DNA of 44,134 nucleotides from NCBI GenBank assembly GCA_001430745.1, contig KQ481946.1:119780-163913 (forward strand), given 5' to 3'. Positions 1-10,364 of the stretch are shown one piece after another (the stretch's first letter is position 1; the number at the start of each line of letters is the position of its first letter). Below the pieces are notes generated by a model, which made no database searches, had not been told where the DNA came from, and was given only the letters and a program-made list of their open reading frames with translations. Source of the DNA: Auxenochlorella pyrenoidosa (taxonomy: Eukaryota; Chlorophyta; Trebouxiophyceae; Chlorellales; Chlorellaceae). A program made the position numbers and the translations under genes.

Positions 1-152
1 GGGGGGAAATGGCGCGCAGGCTGTGTTGGCGACACAATCCAACCAATGAGGTGGCAGCTGGGCTGGCGTTGCCGATCCCCACGAGCAGTCCGGCCCGCCC
101 CACGGCCCGACACCATAGAGGTGAGGCGGTTTGGCGGGGTAGGCCAGCCCAC

Positions 153-2918
153 CTGCGCCTCCAGGTTGCTGTTCTCCCGCTCCAGCTCGGGCACGTCCTC
201 CTGCAGCACCGCCAGCTCGGCCTCGCGCTCCGCCAGCTGCTGGCGCAGCAGCGCGGCCTGCGGGGTGGTGTGTGTGTGTGTGTCGTTTTTTTTGGGGGGG
301 GCGCAGGAGCGAAGGGTGGGAAGGTCTCTGGGCACCGGGCACCCCACACAGCCTCTGGGCACCAGGCACCTGGGCACCCTGCACCCTTGACTGGAAGCCC
401 TGAGCCTTGGGAGTGCAGATCAGTTGCCAGCTGCCTGCCCACCCTTCCCGCCAGCTGCGCAACTGCCCGCCATGCAGCAAGCTCGCGTGCAACGCCAGCG
501 GTGGCGGCCCACCTCAGCCGCCAGCCCCTCGCGCTCCCTGGCAACCTCTGCCAGCTGCGCCTGCAGCACGCGCCGGCCCTCCTCGGCGGCCGCCTCGGCC
601 GCCCTGGCGTCGGCAAAGGCCTGCTTGGCATCTGACAGGCGCTCCTTGAGCAGCTCGTTCTCGGTCAGCATCTCAGACACCTGCGGCAGGGAAGCGGGGC
701 AGGGGGTGACGTGGGCTGGGGGAGGGGCGGCATGAGCAGCAAGCGGCGGGGCAGGCATCGTTTCCACGTTGGCATGCGATCGGCTCGGTCTCCAGGCTCG
801 GTGCATGTTGGGATCCATGTTGGGATGCCGCCCGCCAGGCCCTCCCTGCTCCCTGCCTGGGCCCACCTTTTCCTGGCCCCACGCCTGCTCCTTCATCGCC
901 TCGTCGGCAACAGCACCAGCGCTGCTGGCAGCACCGCCCAGCGCCGCCCAGCGCTGCTGCAGCAGGTCAAGCCAGGCAGCCGGTGTGTCGGCCTTGCCGG
1001 CGGGCAGGACCAGCGGGGCTGCCGCCGCCACGGCAGCGGCGCCGGTGGCTGCCTTGTTGGGGCTGCGGACAGCGAGGGGGGTGCGTGCCGGCAGGGGCGC
1101 CTCGGCGGTGGTCGCCGCCAGCTGCGCCGCCGCCGCCTCCCACTGCCGGCTGGCCTCCAGCGCTGCCGCCGCCTTGTCTGCGGCTGCCTGCGCCTTCTTG
1201 AAGGCCGCAACCTTGGCATCATTCTCCCGCTGCGCCTGCTCCAGCTGGCGCTGCAGCCGCGCCAGCTGCTTGGAGTCAAACGCGGACAGGCCCTTTGACC
1301 GGCCCCTGACCACCGCAGCGGTCAACACAATCGTGGCGAGCAGGGTGCAGGCGGCTGCGGCCGCCGCAGCACCCACCACCTCGGGGCGCTGCTGCCACAG
1401 CTGCTGCCAGGCGTGCTCGGCAGAGCAGGCGGCACCGTCGGCCTCTGCAGCAGCCGCTTCCTGGGCCTCTGCCAGCTGCTGCAGCTCGGCACGCAGGGCG
1501 GCCTCGCGCTCAAGAGCAGCAGAGGCCGCCGCCTCTGCCTCCTGCCGGGCAGTGCGGGCAGCAGTAGCAGCAGCCTCTGCCTCCTCCTTGCCGGCCTTTG
1601 CTGCATCCACCTCTGCCGCGATGGCGCGGGCGGCTGCAGCCTCCCTCTGGGCCGCCTCCTGGGCCTGGCTGGCAGCCTGGAGGGCAGCCTCCCGCTCTGC
1701 GACTGCCTGGCGCGCCGCATCCAGCTCACTGGCAACACTGGCAGCAGCAGCCTCTGCCGCCTGCTGCGCGGCCTGGGCCTCGCGGAGTGCAAGGGCGGCG
1801 GCCTCCGCGGACTCTGCCTGCGCCTCGGCGGCGGCGCTGGCCGCTGCCTCGGCCTGCTGGCGGGCAGCCAGGGCCTCCTCCATCTCCATCTGCAGCCGCA
1901 CAACCTCCTGCCGCAGGTGGCTGGTGTCGTCTGTGGAGTGCCGCGCCGCCTCCAGCGCCGCCTGCGCCGCACCCAGCTGGTCTTGCGCCTGCTCCGAGGC
2001 GGCGCGCTGCGCCTCGGCCTCTGCCTGTGCATCTTGCAGCGCTGCGGCAACGCGACGCGTCTCGTCGTGTGCAGCCGACAGCGCTGCCAGCAGGGCTGCC
2101 TTGTCCTCCTGAGCCGCCAGCAGCTGCGCCTGCAGCTCAGCGGCCGCGGGCTCTGCTGCAGGCTCGCCTGCCTCAGCTGCTGCCTGCACTGCCGCTGCCT
2201 CAGCTGCTGCCTGCACTGCCGCTGCCTCAGCAGCAGCCTGCAGGCCACCACTCTCGCCGTCGCTCGCAGGTTCCTGCTCTGCCTGCGTGTGCTCGGGCTG
2301 AGATTGCTCACGCTGAGCGGCGGCCGCCGCCGCTGCTGCAGCCTCCTCCAGCTGCCAGGCTTCAGCGGCCCTGACATCAGATGCTGCAGCAGGCACGCGG
2401 CTATCGACGTTGTCAATACTGCCGCCAGTGGCTGCCGGGCGAGTGGCCTTCCACACGCCGGCCCCGCCAGCCACCGCCACGGTGGCGATGAGCAGCCAGA
2501 CCAGCAGCGGCAGGCCCCTCATCGCCTCCCTTGCCGCCTCCACCTTCCGGGCGCGCTGCCAGGCCTTGAATTCGGCGCTGCCCTCCAGGCTTCAGGGGCG
2601 GAGAAGCAGCAGCCAGGGCGGTGAGCAAACCACTGGGCGACAGACGAAGCGACAGACGAGGCAACAGCCAAGCACAGGTGGTGTGCAGGGCAGCACTGCC
2701 TCCTGTGGTTGCAAGCAGTTGCATGTTGCAGTCACCTCTCTCGCAAAACTGCTGGCACAAGCGGGTTAGATTCAAGCCAGCAATCACTGCTGCGTTTCAG
2801 CTCACCTGGCAAGCGCTGCCGTGGTGCACGCCTGGCTGCGCTGCGCCACATCCTCCTCACTCAACCGCCCGCCAGACACAGCGCCAGGCCGGAATTCCAG
2901 CGCACTCGCTGCTGCCAT
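153..2918 (-). CDS. Ala-rich coiled-coil membrane protein, 3' end outside the window
   Basis: Exons (minus): 2918-2806, 2577-867, 680-513, 257-153; phases 2, 0, 0 agree and all borders are GT-AG. 699 residues are visible and the gene continues past the window start. The ATG at 2918 was chosen because its exon ends in the canonical donor AG|GTGAGC in exactly the phase required by the acceptor at 2578. A hydrophobic segment around residues 60-82 (GLPLLVWLLIATVAVAGG) looks like a signal anchor. Residues about 100-430 are Ala/Glu/Gln/Arg heptad-type helix with a 9-residue tandem repeat (AAAVQAAAE). A second hydrophobic stretch lies near residues 438-462 (CTLLATIVLTAAVV). More coiled coil follows (VSEMLTENELLKERL; ending LERENSNLEAQ). 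No enzyme motif is visible. I do not recognise the family; a tether or scaffold on an internal membrane is only a guess from the layout. Codon and residue bias match the gene at 16632-22155. Confidence 0.8.
268..302. repeat. GT microsatellite followed by T and G runs
   Basis: About eight GT units, then TCG, a T run and a run of eight G. It lies in the intron between exons 513 and 257 of the coiled-coil gene, next to the splice acceptor at 258. Confidence 0.85.
2171..2243 (-). repeat. 27-bp coding tandem repeat, about 2.7 copies
   Basis: Two full 27-bp units (2171-2197, 2198-2224) are identical and a third is partial. They encode the 9-residue helix unit AAAVQAAAE inside the coiled-coil protein, so the repeat stays in frame. 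Confidence 0.85.
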
Positions 2919-3959
2919 ATTTGCTGGCAATGCGGTGCAGGTCTACCCACGGTCGTGTGCCCGGCCTGCGGGGTGGGGTGCGGTGAGCGCACAGCGGGAG
3001 CGGCCAACTTTGAATATTGAAACGCGTTCACTAGTTCACGTTTCTTCCCGGCACTCGAAGCTCATGGAGCACGTCACGGCAGTGAGGGAAGGCCAGCGGG
3101 GCCTGCCAGGCATTGTTGTGTGGGGTGGGCCGGTCGCTATTTCGAACCTACAGGCCCAGTAGCCGCCTACCTGGCTCGGCACGCGTGCCGATGGCAATCG
3201 ATAGGCTGCCTGGGGGTCCCGGAAGTCACAGGCCAGCCCAAGAGCGCCGCCCACCGCTGCAAAGCCTCGGGGCTCTGGCAGCCGCGGCTGTGCAGCCTCT
3301 GCTGAGTTGACAAGCAGCACCCGCACGATGGCCGAGCCCAGGGCTCTTGAGCAATGCCTGGCCGCCAGCAGCCAGGATTCTGACATGCGACAGCGGCGCC
3401 GCGCAGCACAGCGTGTGCCACCCTTGTGTGTGCTTACCTGCTGCTGGGGCTCATTTCTGACTTGATCACAATGCTGAAGATGTGGCTGCAATTCAAAAAC
3501 ATGCGCATGCAGGCATGCATTCGATTGAACGGCTGCTGCTGGGCAGTTGATGTCGTGCCTGTGCTGTTGACTGTTCCGTAGTTTCGCAATTGCGGCGGCC
3601 CTTTTGGATTCTGGCGGGGATCACATGAGCTCTGCCGTGAAACAGAGCTGTTCCTGACGTTAGATATCGCTTGTTTGCTGTCTCCAAGAGGGCTCACCAG
3701 TCATCTGTTGGCTACTGCTTTGATGCCCTGCCGTGCCCCGCCACTGTCTGATTCATCAGCAACCCAGCGGGGGCTTCTGCACGCCAAATTTCAACACACA
3801 TACACTCTGGCTGGCGATCAGGGCTTCTTTCAGCACAGCCTGTGCTGCTCCGGGTTCAAGCGCCTCTGCCGCAAGCTGCCGAACCCTCGACCGGCAAGCA
3901 CCCGCGCTGAGCAGTCTTCCTGATTGAAGTGACAGCCTTTCAGACGAGAAATAGCTAGA
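2919..3959. promoter_or_regulatory. Divergent intergenic region, coiled-coil gene / cornichon
   Basis: About 1 kb between two divergent starts, holding both promoters. GC drops near 3005-3050 and again at 3490-3660, as expected for control DNA. A 14-bp perfect palindrome CGGCACGCGTGCCG sits at 3177-3190. A 46-codon ORF from an ATG at 3328 is discussed under findings. No tRNA or conserved gene was seen. Confidence 0.4.
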
Positions 3960-5520
3960 ATGCCTTGGTTGCTCCTCTTCTGGCTCGTCACGTTCCTGCT
4001 GCAGGTGAGCAGGCTTCCTTGCTGTTCAATCCTTGTAGAAGTAGACATTTCTGCTCAGCGATCACTCCCTCTGCTTCCCCGCATGCACCCTCTGCTTCAC
4101 TGCCACCGCCACCGCTGCCAGCGCGTGCTCCTTGCCCACCCCCCTGCCGCCTTCTCCCCTGCAGTGCGCCCTCCTAGGCTGCTGCATGTACCAGCTCATC
4201 CAGCTGAGCGACCTGGAGTGTGACTTCATCAACCCGCACGATGCCGCACGCAACATCAACTGGATTGTGGTGAGCACCCAGCTTGGCGGGTGTGCAGGCA
4301 GTGCGTGCGTGTCACCCTCGCCGCTGCTCTTTGCTCGTCGCGGCAGGCTCCGTGCTTCATGCTGCTGCGCTCGCCTGGCTGCATGCTGCCCCCCAGCACG
4401 CATGCGCTGCACTGGCCACCGGTGCGGTTGGGCCCTCGTCCCACACTTGCTGCGCCCCTCCACCCTGCCCCCCCCCCACCCCCACCCCCAGCTCCCCGAG
4501 TACGCCTGCCAGGCAGCGATCACCGCGCTGCTGCTGCTGACAGGGCGCTGGGCCTACGGCGCCCTGCACCTGCTGCTGCTTGGCTACCATGTGCAGCAGG
4601 TGGGCTGGCTGGCTGCTGCCGCGCGGCACGCGGCATTCCACAGGAGCGCAGCGCAGCTGCCTGGGCAGGTGCACGCAGGGGCGGCTGCTGCAGCGCCTGC
4701 TGCGCCCTGCTTCAGCTGCAAGCCGCTGCAAGCGGAGAGCTGCAGCTGTGCGGCAGGCCATGGGCAGGCCTGCCTCTCCTCCCGTTAGATGTGTGGCACC
4801 TCCCAGCGCCCGTGCCCCTTCAACGCCTGCCTGCAGTACCTGCGGCGGCAGCACCTGGCCGACGTCACAGAGATCTTTCGGCAGGTGGGCACACTGCAGG
4901 GGCGGGACTTCGAGCAGAGCTGGGGCAGGGTTCTGGCAGGGTTCCCAGCAAGGTTGCCGACATCACTTGCCAGATGCTCAAGGCAGGCCCCCGCTGGCGA
5001 GGGCAAATGCGCGGCCGCTCGCTGACTGCAAAGCCTTGAATGCAACACCCAGCGGGCTGCCTGGGCGCACCCCCTCTGGGGTGCAGGTCGGGCCCCGCAA
5101 GAAGCGCGAGATTGGCAAGCTGGTGTTCTATCTGGTCACCTTCATCATTGCCATTTACAAGTGAGAGCGGGAGGGAGCCAGGCGCTGCGCACGGGAAGGC
5201 AGGCAGCATGGCCGTGTGTGCCCTCTGCACGGTTGAAAGTTTCAAACAGGTTCGCATTCTGCATGCACAGGCTCCCTCACTCCTCTGTGGGGCCACTGTG
5301 ACAGCTGTGTGCTCAAGGTGACCGCATTGAGCTTCATTGCGCATCTGTGCTTGATGGTGCTAGCACCATATGTGCCGATGCAGTGATGCGTCTTGCTTGC
5401 CCTGCCAAACTTTCCAGGCTGATCGAGGTGATTGTGCTGGCCTTCCTCACGCCATCGGGGCGCAAAGTGGCGGCCAAGGTGATGCGCGACGCAGCGGCTG
5501 CCATGCACAGGCGGATATGA
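3960..5520 (+). CDS. CNIH: Cornichon / ERV14 family ER cargo receptor
   Basis: Exons 3960-4004, 4165-4269, 4492-4599, 4837-4884, 5087-5160, 5418-5520; phases 0,0,0,0,2; 160 residues, close to the usual 138-160 for cornichons. Family members sit in ER/Golgi membranes and load transmembrane cargo into COPII vesicles. The family signature is plain: an N-terminal membrane helix (residues 1-27), then the acidic block SDLECDFINPHD (about 30-41), a long hydrophobic hairpin (53-85), TEIFRQ (97-102) matching the IFRTL COPII-contact motif of yeast Erv14, a basic RKKREIGK loop and a last hydrophobic stretch (LVFYLVTFIIAIYKLIEVIV). The tail ends in Ala/Arg-rich VMRDAAAAMHRRI, longer than in yeast. The final splice uses AA|GTGAGA, where reading through would give a premature TGA. 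Tail-to-tail with PAM18. Confidence 0.95.
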
Positions 5521-6175
5521 CGGCCGCAGCTGCTGCTCGTCCAACTGTCACTTGTGTTGTGCAACCTCGCTTGTGCCTCCCAACTGTCGCTTGCGTTGTG
5601 CAACATCAGAATCAAGATGCGGCAAGAGCGTCGCTGCTATGCGCTGTGCTCCCTGGTGCTTGCTCAGTTTGTCGCTCAGACTGGCTGCAGTTCACAGAGG
5701 CACGCTTGGCCATGTTGGCAGTGGCGGTAGGGAGTGTGCGGGCGTCGCCAAGGGTATCAATGGGTGGAGGGGGCAGGAGGGGGCAGCACAGAGTCGGCAG
5801 GAAAATGGAGCAAATCAGAGCATTGAGCAGAGTGTACACCATGAAATGAGGCAGGCCGGCTGCAGCTGCATGCGCAGCCAGGTGGCCAGCAGCCCTCTTG
5901 AGTCAAACGGCGTCATACATTGAAGGAAGGCGCGATTGTATGGCCCGCCCTGATGTTGCACAGCCGGGCGCGTTGCTGCCTGCCACGGGCTTCACTTTTG
6001 GCTGGTGCCCGACAGAGGCCCAGAGTTTGCCCGCAGCCGCCTCGCAAGGAGGCGCGGATGGGATGCTGCTTGCCCAGCAGCAGGCAGGGCCGCCCAGCAC
6101 TGGTAGGGGCAGCCCCGCAGCTGGGTTGAGCCAGTGGCAGGCTGGGGCATCCAGCGTCGACCCCAAGGCCGCGCC
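5521..6175. other. Convergent intergenic region (3' UTRs)
   Basis: 655 bp between the stop codons of cornichon and PAM18. It should hold both 3' UTRs. I saw no further gene, no TGTAA poly(A) motif on either strand and no repeat. Confidence 0.6.
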
Positions 6176-7293
6176 TCAGAAGATGGAGCTGCCGCCGCGC
6201 TTCTTGCCCAGCAGCATGTCCTTGGCCTCATTCACTTTGGCGGCGATGAAGGAGGAGCCGCCGGCGTCGGGGTGGTTGGCAATCATGATGCGGCGGTGCG
6301 CCTCCTTGACCTGCGGGGCGGCGCGGGGCGGCGCGGGGCAGCGGGCCGAGCGGGAGGGGGGCTGGCGAAATGGCGCAGCGTGCCCCAGCAGGAGCAACCC
6401 GGGGAGGGCAGCACTCATGCGAGAAGCAGCTCGCACCGGAATGCGCTGCTTGCAGCGACACAGCGCATGCCTCGACACAGCGCATGCTCCCGAGCAGGCA
6501 GGGGAGCCCTTTTGTGCACCTGCCCGCGACAGCCACGTGCACAGAGCGGCGACTGGCCAGAGCAGACGGGGCGAGCGCTGCACACCTTCTCCTCTGGCGC
6601 ACTCTCCCGCACACCCAGGATCAGCGCCGCCTCACGCCGCGTCATCTCCGACTGAAAGCCGCCCTGCAGGGGGACCGGATAGGCGCATCGCCGCACAGCG
6701 TGGTGATGACGTGAACCCTAGCAGCAGAGAGCGCGGTGCACGGGAAGTAATTCGCTGCTGTCAGTGCTGACATGGCAAGCATGGGCACACACTTCACGCC
6801 AGCTGCTCGTAAGTGCTGTCCACCGAGAACAGGGATGGACTCGACGAACGGCCGACTCATGCACCACTGGAAAAGCTGGTGCCTGTACGTGGCACGTGCA
6901 CATGGCAGGTTGGCAGGCACGGGGCAGCAGTCGGCGTCACCTTGTAGAACTGGCGCATGCGCGGCCCTGCCGTCTTCCATGCATTGAAGGCCTGCAGCGC
7001 GGCGCGGGCGCCATAGGCAGCCGCGCCCACAGCCAGGCCCGCCACCAGCGGGGTGGTCTGTGCAAGGGCAGTCGGGGGTGGGAAAGCACAGCACGCAGGA
7101 GATGTCGGCGGTGGCAGGAACAGAGGCAGGTTGGGCGGGTAGGAGGCGAGTGGCGGTGGTGGCAAGCCAACCCCCTTCTTGGGAGTAGTGACAGGAGCAC
7201 AAGATGCTCTGGGCTGCAGGGTAAGGGTGAGCAGGACTAGAGAAACGCAGAAGAAGCTCGTGCAGGCGCTCCCACATGTGCAGGGCTCACCAT
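6176..7293 (-). CDS. PAM18: Mitochondrial import motor J-protein PAM18/TIM14
   Basis: Exons (minus): 7293-7291, 7057-6941, 6663-6586, 6310-6176; 110 residues, matching plant TIM14 (about 112). It is the J-domain partner that stimulates mitochondrial Hsp70 at the TIM23 channel in the inner membrane. The chain starts MTTPLVAGLAVGAAAYGARA, a single membrane helix facing the intermembrane space. Then come the plant-conserved GPRMRQFYKGGFQ linker, MTRREAALILGV (J-domain helix I), VKEAHRRIMIANHPDAGGSS with the essential HPD at residues 79-81, and AAKVNEAKDMLLGKKRGGSSIF. The first coding exon is only the ATG, spliced at ATG|GTGAGC. This gives the start expected from plant homologues and leaves phase 0 throughout. 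Upstream DNA is shared with the CMC1-like gene. Confidence 0.95.
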
Positions 7294-7956
7294 GAGTAAG
7301 CCGAAAACTAGATGAGGGCTTCCAAAGTCCTTCGAAGGCTCGAGAGACAATTTCTTTTACCGCAAGAAGCCGGTAAACGGGAGAAGGGACTTTTCTCTGG
7401 AAGCTTGTCGCCTGTCCTGCTACGAGCGGCTGTCCGAGTGCCGCGATGACTCCAGCAATTTATGTCGAACGCAGAGCGGTGAAAAAGGTGTGCTCTTGAA
7501 CCACTGGCAGTTCACGCACAGCACCTTGGCAGCAGCAACAGCAGCAGCAAAACCTCCCTGTCACCAGTGTGTTCAATCAAGCGCCTGTCACGCCATTCAT
7601 AAAGACCTGCAAATCACCAAAGCACTCACACCTGTTGGGTCCAGCGCGCGCGAAAACAGTATTCGGCGGACAGACCAGCAGAGGCCGGCAGGCGCAAGAG
7701 ACAGTTGATGGCAGCAGAGGGGGGCACGGTAGACGTGCCGAAGCGGGTGGAGGAAGGTGTGCAGGGGGTGTGCCGCCCCCGGACGCTCCCACCACCACAG
7801 AGACGCTGCCCCACGGGGCAGCGTCTCTGTTTGTCTTGCTCCTGCATATGCCTCTGCAGCCATAACAATGTCATCTCTCGGCTTCACACTCACTTTGTGT
7901 GCCAGCCATCGCCAAGCTGCTGCCCTCGAGCTGCATGCATTGCTCATGGTGGACAG
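7294..7956. promoter_or_regulatory. Shared promoter of PAM18 and CMC1-like genes
   Basis: 663 bp between two divergent starts. GC falls at 7290-7400. An inverted repeat TTTACCG..CGGTAAA (7-bp arms, 8-nt loop) lies at 7356-7377. A GCGCGAAAA sequence (7648-7656) looks like an E2F-type site on the minus strand. A near-perfect 34-bp palindrome lies at 7797-7830. None has been tested; the promoter assignment is inferred from orientation. Confidence 0.45.
7797..7830. repeat. Perfect inverted repeat, 16-bp arms, 2-nt centre
   Basis: Arms ACAGAGACGCTGCCCC and GGGGCAGCGTCTCTGT are exact reverse complements separated by AC. The element is about 130 bp upstream of the CMC1-like start codon and 500 bp from the PAM18 start. 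Confidence 0.95.
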
Positions 7957-8565
7957 ATGCAGCGTGAGGAACATGGGTGCGGCAATAGCGACCGCCTCGC
8001 TGCCCCTGCCATCCCTGCAGCGCTCTTCTACAGGCTAAAGCAGCACGGCTACAAGGAGTGCCGCGCCTACTCGGATGCCTATGCCGAGTGCATCACGGGG
8101 CGGGTGCTGTCGGTGGCGTGGAAGTGCCGCAAGGAGATGAAGGAGCTGTCAGACTGCATGAGCAAGCAGTGAGCAGAGAGGGTGGGGGGTGGGCCAGGGC
8201 AGGAAGAACGGGTCGGCTGAGGTGGGTGGCCGGAGGGCGCACCTTGCGCAGCGCCAGTTGGGTGTCAAGCAGGGTCAGCTGCATGACCAGCGCAGCACAC
8301 CTGTCCTCCAGGTGCAGCCAGCCGGCCAGGGCATCGGCGTGCAAAGTGCACTCCTCCCTCTGCTCAGTCCCCAGCCTCCAGCCAAGCCATATCCACTGCT
8401 GCCCCCTATGCCCTGGCCAGCCGCCCACCCACCCTTCCAAACCCCACCCCCCTTGCTACCACTCGGATGTGCAGCACCGGCCGGCTGGAGGAGCTCAAGT
8501 CACGGTACTTGGCGGCCGGGTCGCCCTCCAAGCCGGACTGGGACAAGCTGCTGGAGGGGCTCTGA
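7957..8565 (+). CDS. CMC1: Twin CX9C mitochondrial protein, CMC1-like
   Basis: Exons 7957-7963, 8021-8168, 8475-8565; 81 residues. Two CX9C pairs, C16-C26 and C38-C48, give the CHCH helical hairpin that Mia40 oxidises in the intermembrane space. The sequence around them (ECITGRVLSVAWKCRKEMKEL) is of the CMC1/COX-assembly type, linked to copper handling and cytochrome oxidase assembly. The last exon adds TGRLEELKSRYLAAGSPSKP and ends DWDKLLEGL; its donor CA|GTGAGC masks a read-through stop. The second and third exons are secure. The first (ATGCAGC) is chosen because its phase fits and it gives MQPLFYRLKQHGYKEC, but it requires a 57-nt intron, the shortest in the window. If that intron is not spliced the N-terminus changes. 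Confidence 0.82.
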
Positions 8566-9333
8566 CTGGCGCTGGCCCCGCTACCGATACTGTCCCTTCT
8601 GCCTGACCTCCCAGCCACTTGGCCTGCTGGCACCAGCATGCCTCCCGGCTGTGGCTGGGTGGGCCCGCACTCCAGGCGTCGGCCACCTGCGGTGCAGGGG
8701 GCAGAGAGCACCCTTTGCCTCGCGCCCTCTGCTGGTGCTTGCATGCAGACAGCCTCCTGTTGGGCATTGCTCTGGGCTCTGCCTGCCCACATATGCCAAC
8801 ATTCCCCCGACTATCCTGTTCCCGCCTACCCGCCTCTCTTACACTTGCCTCCTCCCTGCACTGCTGCTGCCATGCTCTTTGCTTGTGCACTGGCATCACT
8901 TTTGCTTCTTTCGCTAGGCCAGGCACCCATGCACCTGGAGCGGAAAAGTTGCAGCGCGACAGCGCATCAAGCCTGTTTCAGACCCGCAGCGCGCTCCCAG
9001 CATGAGAGGCATTAGGATGAGGTGGCAGGATGTGAGTTGTATCAATGTGCGGTGGAAGACAGGATCACGGATAGGAATCAAGGCGAAACAAATGCTGTTT
9101 AGGTGGCCGGCAGGGCCGCAGAGGATGGAGGGAATCGGGGACAAATCCAGAGAGGTTGCGTTGGGTGGCTATGTGCGGGGCAACAGCTTGGAAAACTGGT
9201 GGTAGAGTGCTTTCTTCCCCGCAAGGCAGGCATCGGCCGCGTGGAGGTGAGAGGGCCATCTGGAGCATGATGTCAGGAGCAAGAGGCAGGCCCCAGCGTG
9301 CACGTGCGCATACAACCAGTTCTAGTTGCTGCC
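8566..9333. other. Convergent intergenic region
   Basis: 768 bp between the stops of the CMC1-like and AT-hook genes. It has no convincing coding potential. The minus strand carries one TGTAA (8839-8843) that could end the AT-hook transcript. Confidence 0.55.
8839..8843 (-). terminator. Possible TGTAA poly(A) signal for the AT-hook gene
   Basis: TGTAA is the usual green-algal polyadenylation motif. This copy is about 490 nt past the stop. A 5-mer is weak evidence, though similar distances are found for two other minus-strand genes here. Confidence 0.3.
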
Positions 9334-10163
9334 TCAGCCGGTGGGTGGCGCCGACGAGGGCGTGGCTGTCTTTCGCCGGCGGCGTGGCTTAGTGGCTGCC
9401 CTAGTGCTTGGTGGCGCGGGTGGCGATGCCTGGCTTGCTGCCCGTGCCAGCAACTGCGGCGTGCCCTGTACTGGCATGACTGCCGCTGCCGTTGGAGCTG
9501 CCGCTGCTCGCTGTCCCAGCTCGGCTGGTACATCTGCCTGGATGCTGGCTGCTACATCGGCGGATGCTGCGTGGAACCCAAACGCTGCGGGGGGCTGCTC
9601 ACTGGGTGTCAAGAGCTGCCCCTCTCCTTGTGACGTTGAGCTTTCTGGCACTGCCGCCGCCAGTGCATCGGTGGCTGCCTGTTGCCCTGCAGCTGGGCCG
9701 TCAGCGAGGTCGGGCAGCGGGTGCTTCCGTGGCCGGCCCCGCTTACGTTTCGGTGGTGGCGGCTGGTTGCTGGGCTGCTCGGTCACCACGGGGTGCTTAC
9801 GGGGTCTCCCCCGCTTTCTAGGCCTGCAATGCGGAATGTGTGATGTCAGGGTAAACACCGCATCCACTTGCGCCGGCGCTTGGAGCGCCAGGCTGGTGGC
9901 AGTTTGGCGGCCGTTTAAGCCGGGGCGTTCATGGCATTTGCGCAAAGGACCGCTGCACACGCACCAAGTTCAAAGGCGGCCTCGGCCCCTGGCAACGTGT
10001 GGCACAGTATCGTGCTCCGCGTTGTGGCAAAAGCCCTTCCGTTGGCAAAACCTCCCCTCGACTTGCCCAAAGCGGCTCATGGAACCGGATTTGCTTACGC
10101 TTGTTGCGGAACAGCTGGGGCGCCAGGAGGAGCTGCTTGCAAGGGGCTTGGCTGCTGCTCCAT
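9334..10163 (-). CDS. Small AT-hook DNA-binding protein
   Basis: Exons (minus) 10163-10099 and 9823-9334, joined in phase 2 across the strong donor GC|GTAAGC and acceptor CAG|G; 184 residues. The first exon gives MEQQPSPLQAAPPGAPAVPQ and the join creates PRKRGRPRKHP, a full AT-hook (core GRP). A second hook, KRKRGRPRKHP, follows about 20 residues later. The C-terminus has a basic patch KPRRRRK that may be a nuclear signal. The rest is low-complexity Ala/Pro/Ser/Gln. AT-hooks bind the minor groove of AT-rich DNA and occur in chromatin proteins and transcription factors; no other domain is visible, so the specific role is unknown. It starts 201 bp from ALDH22A1, head to head. Confidence 0.85.
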
Positions 10164-10364
10164 ACGCTGCCGTGCGATCGGGGCGTCGTGCCATGGCTCA
10201 ATTGCATGCAGGACCGAAGCCAGGGGCACGCCGGCACGCATGGATGCATTGTATCCCTCTCTGCCAACTGAACCCTCAGCAGGCAAGCCACACAGCTACC
10301 CTCAAACTTCCCTCATTCTCAGTGCTTGGCAAGCGTGCAACCGCTTTCGATTGATCAATCCAAG
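10164..10364. promoter_or_regulatory. Bidirectional promoter, AT-hook gene / ALDH22A1
   Basis: Only 201 bp separate the two start codons, so 5' UTRs and promoters must overlap unless an unseen 5' UTR intron exists. Confidence 0.5.

Noticed and set aside
769..2112. 447-codon plus-strand frame
   Set aside because: Antisense shadow of the coiled-coil gene exon, caused by the same codon bias.
3036..3491. 151-codon minus-strand frame in the divergent spacer
   Set aside because: No recognisable domain, no splice support, and composition like the rest of the spacer.
6308..6340. GGCGGCGCGGG repeats next to the PAM18 acceptor
   Set aside because: Short low-complexity intron sequence; too few units to call a separate feature.
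9326..10354. 342-codon plus-strand frame
   Set aside because: Runs antisense through both AT-hook exons and their intron; the opposite strand has clear AT-hooks and correct splice borders.
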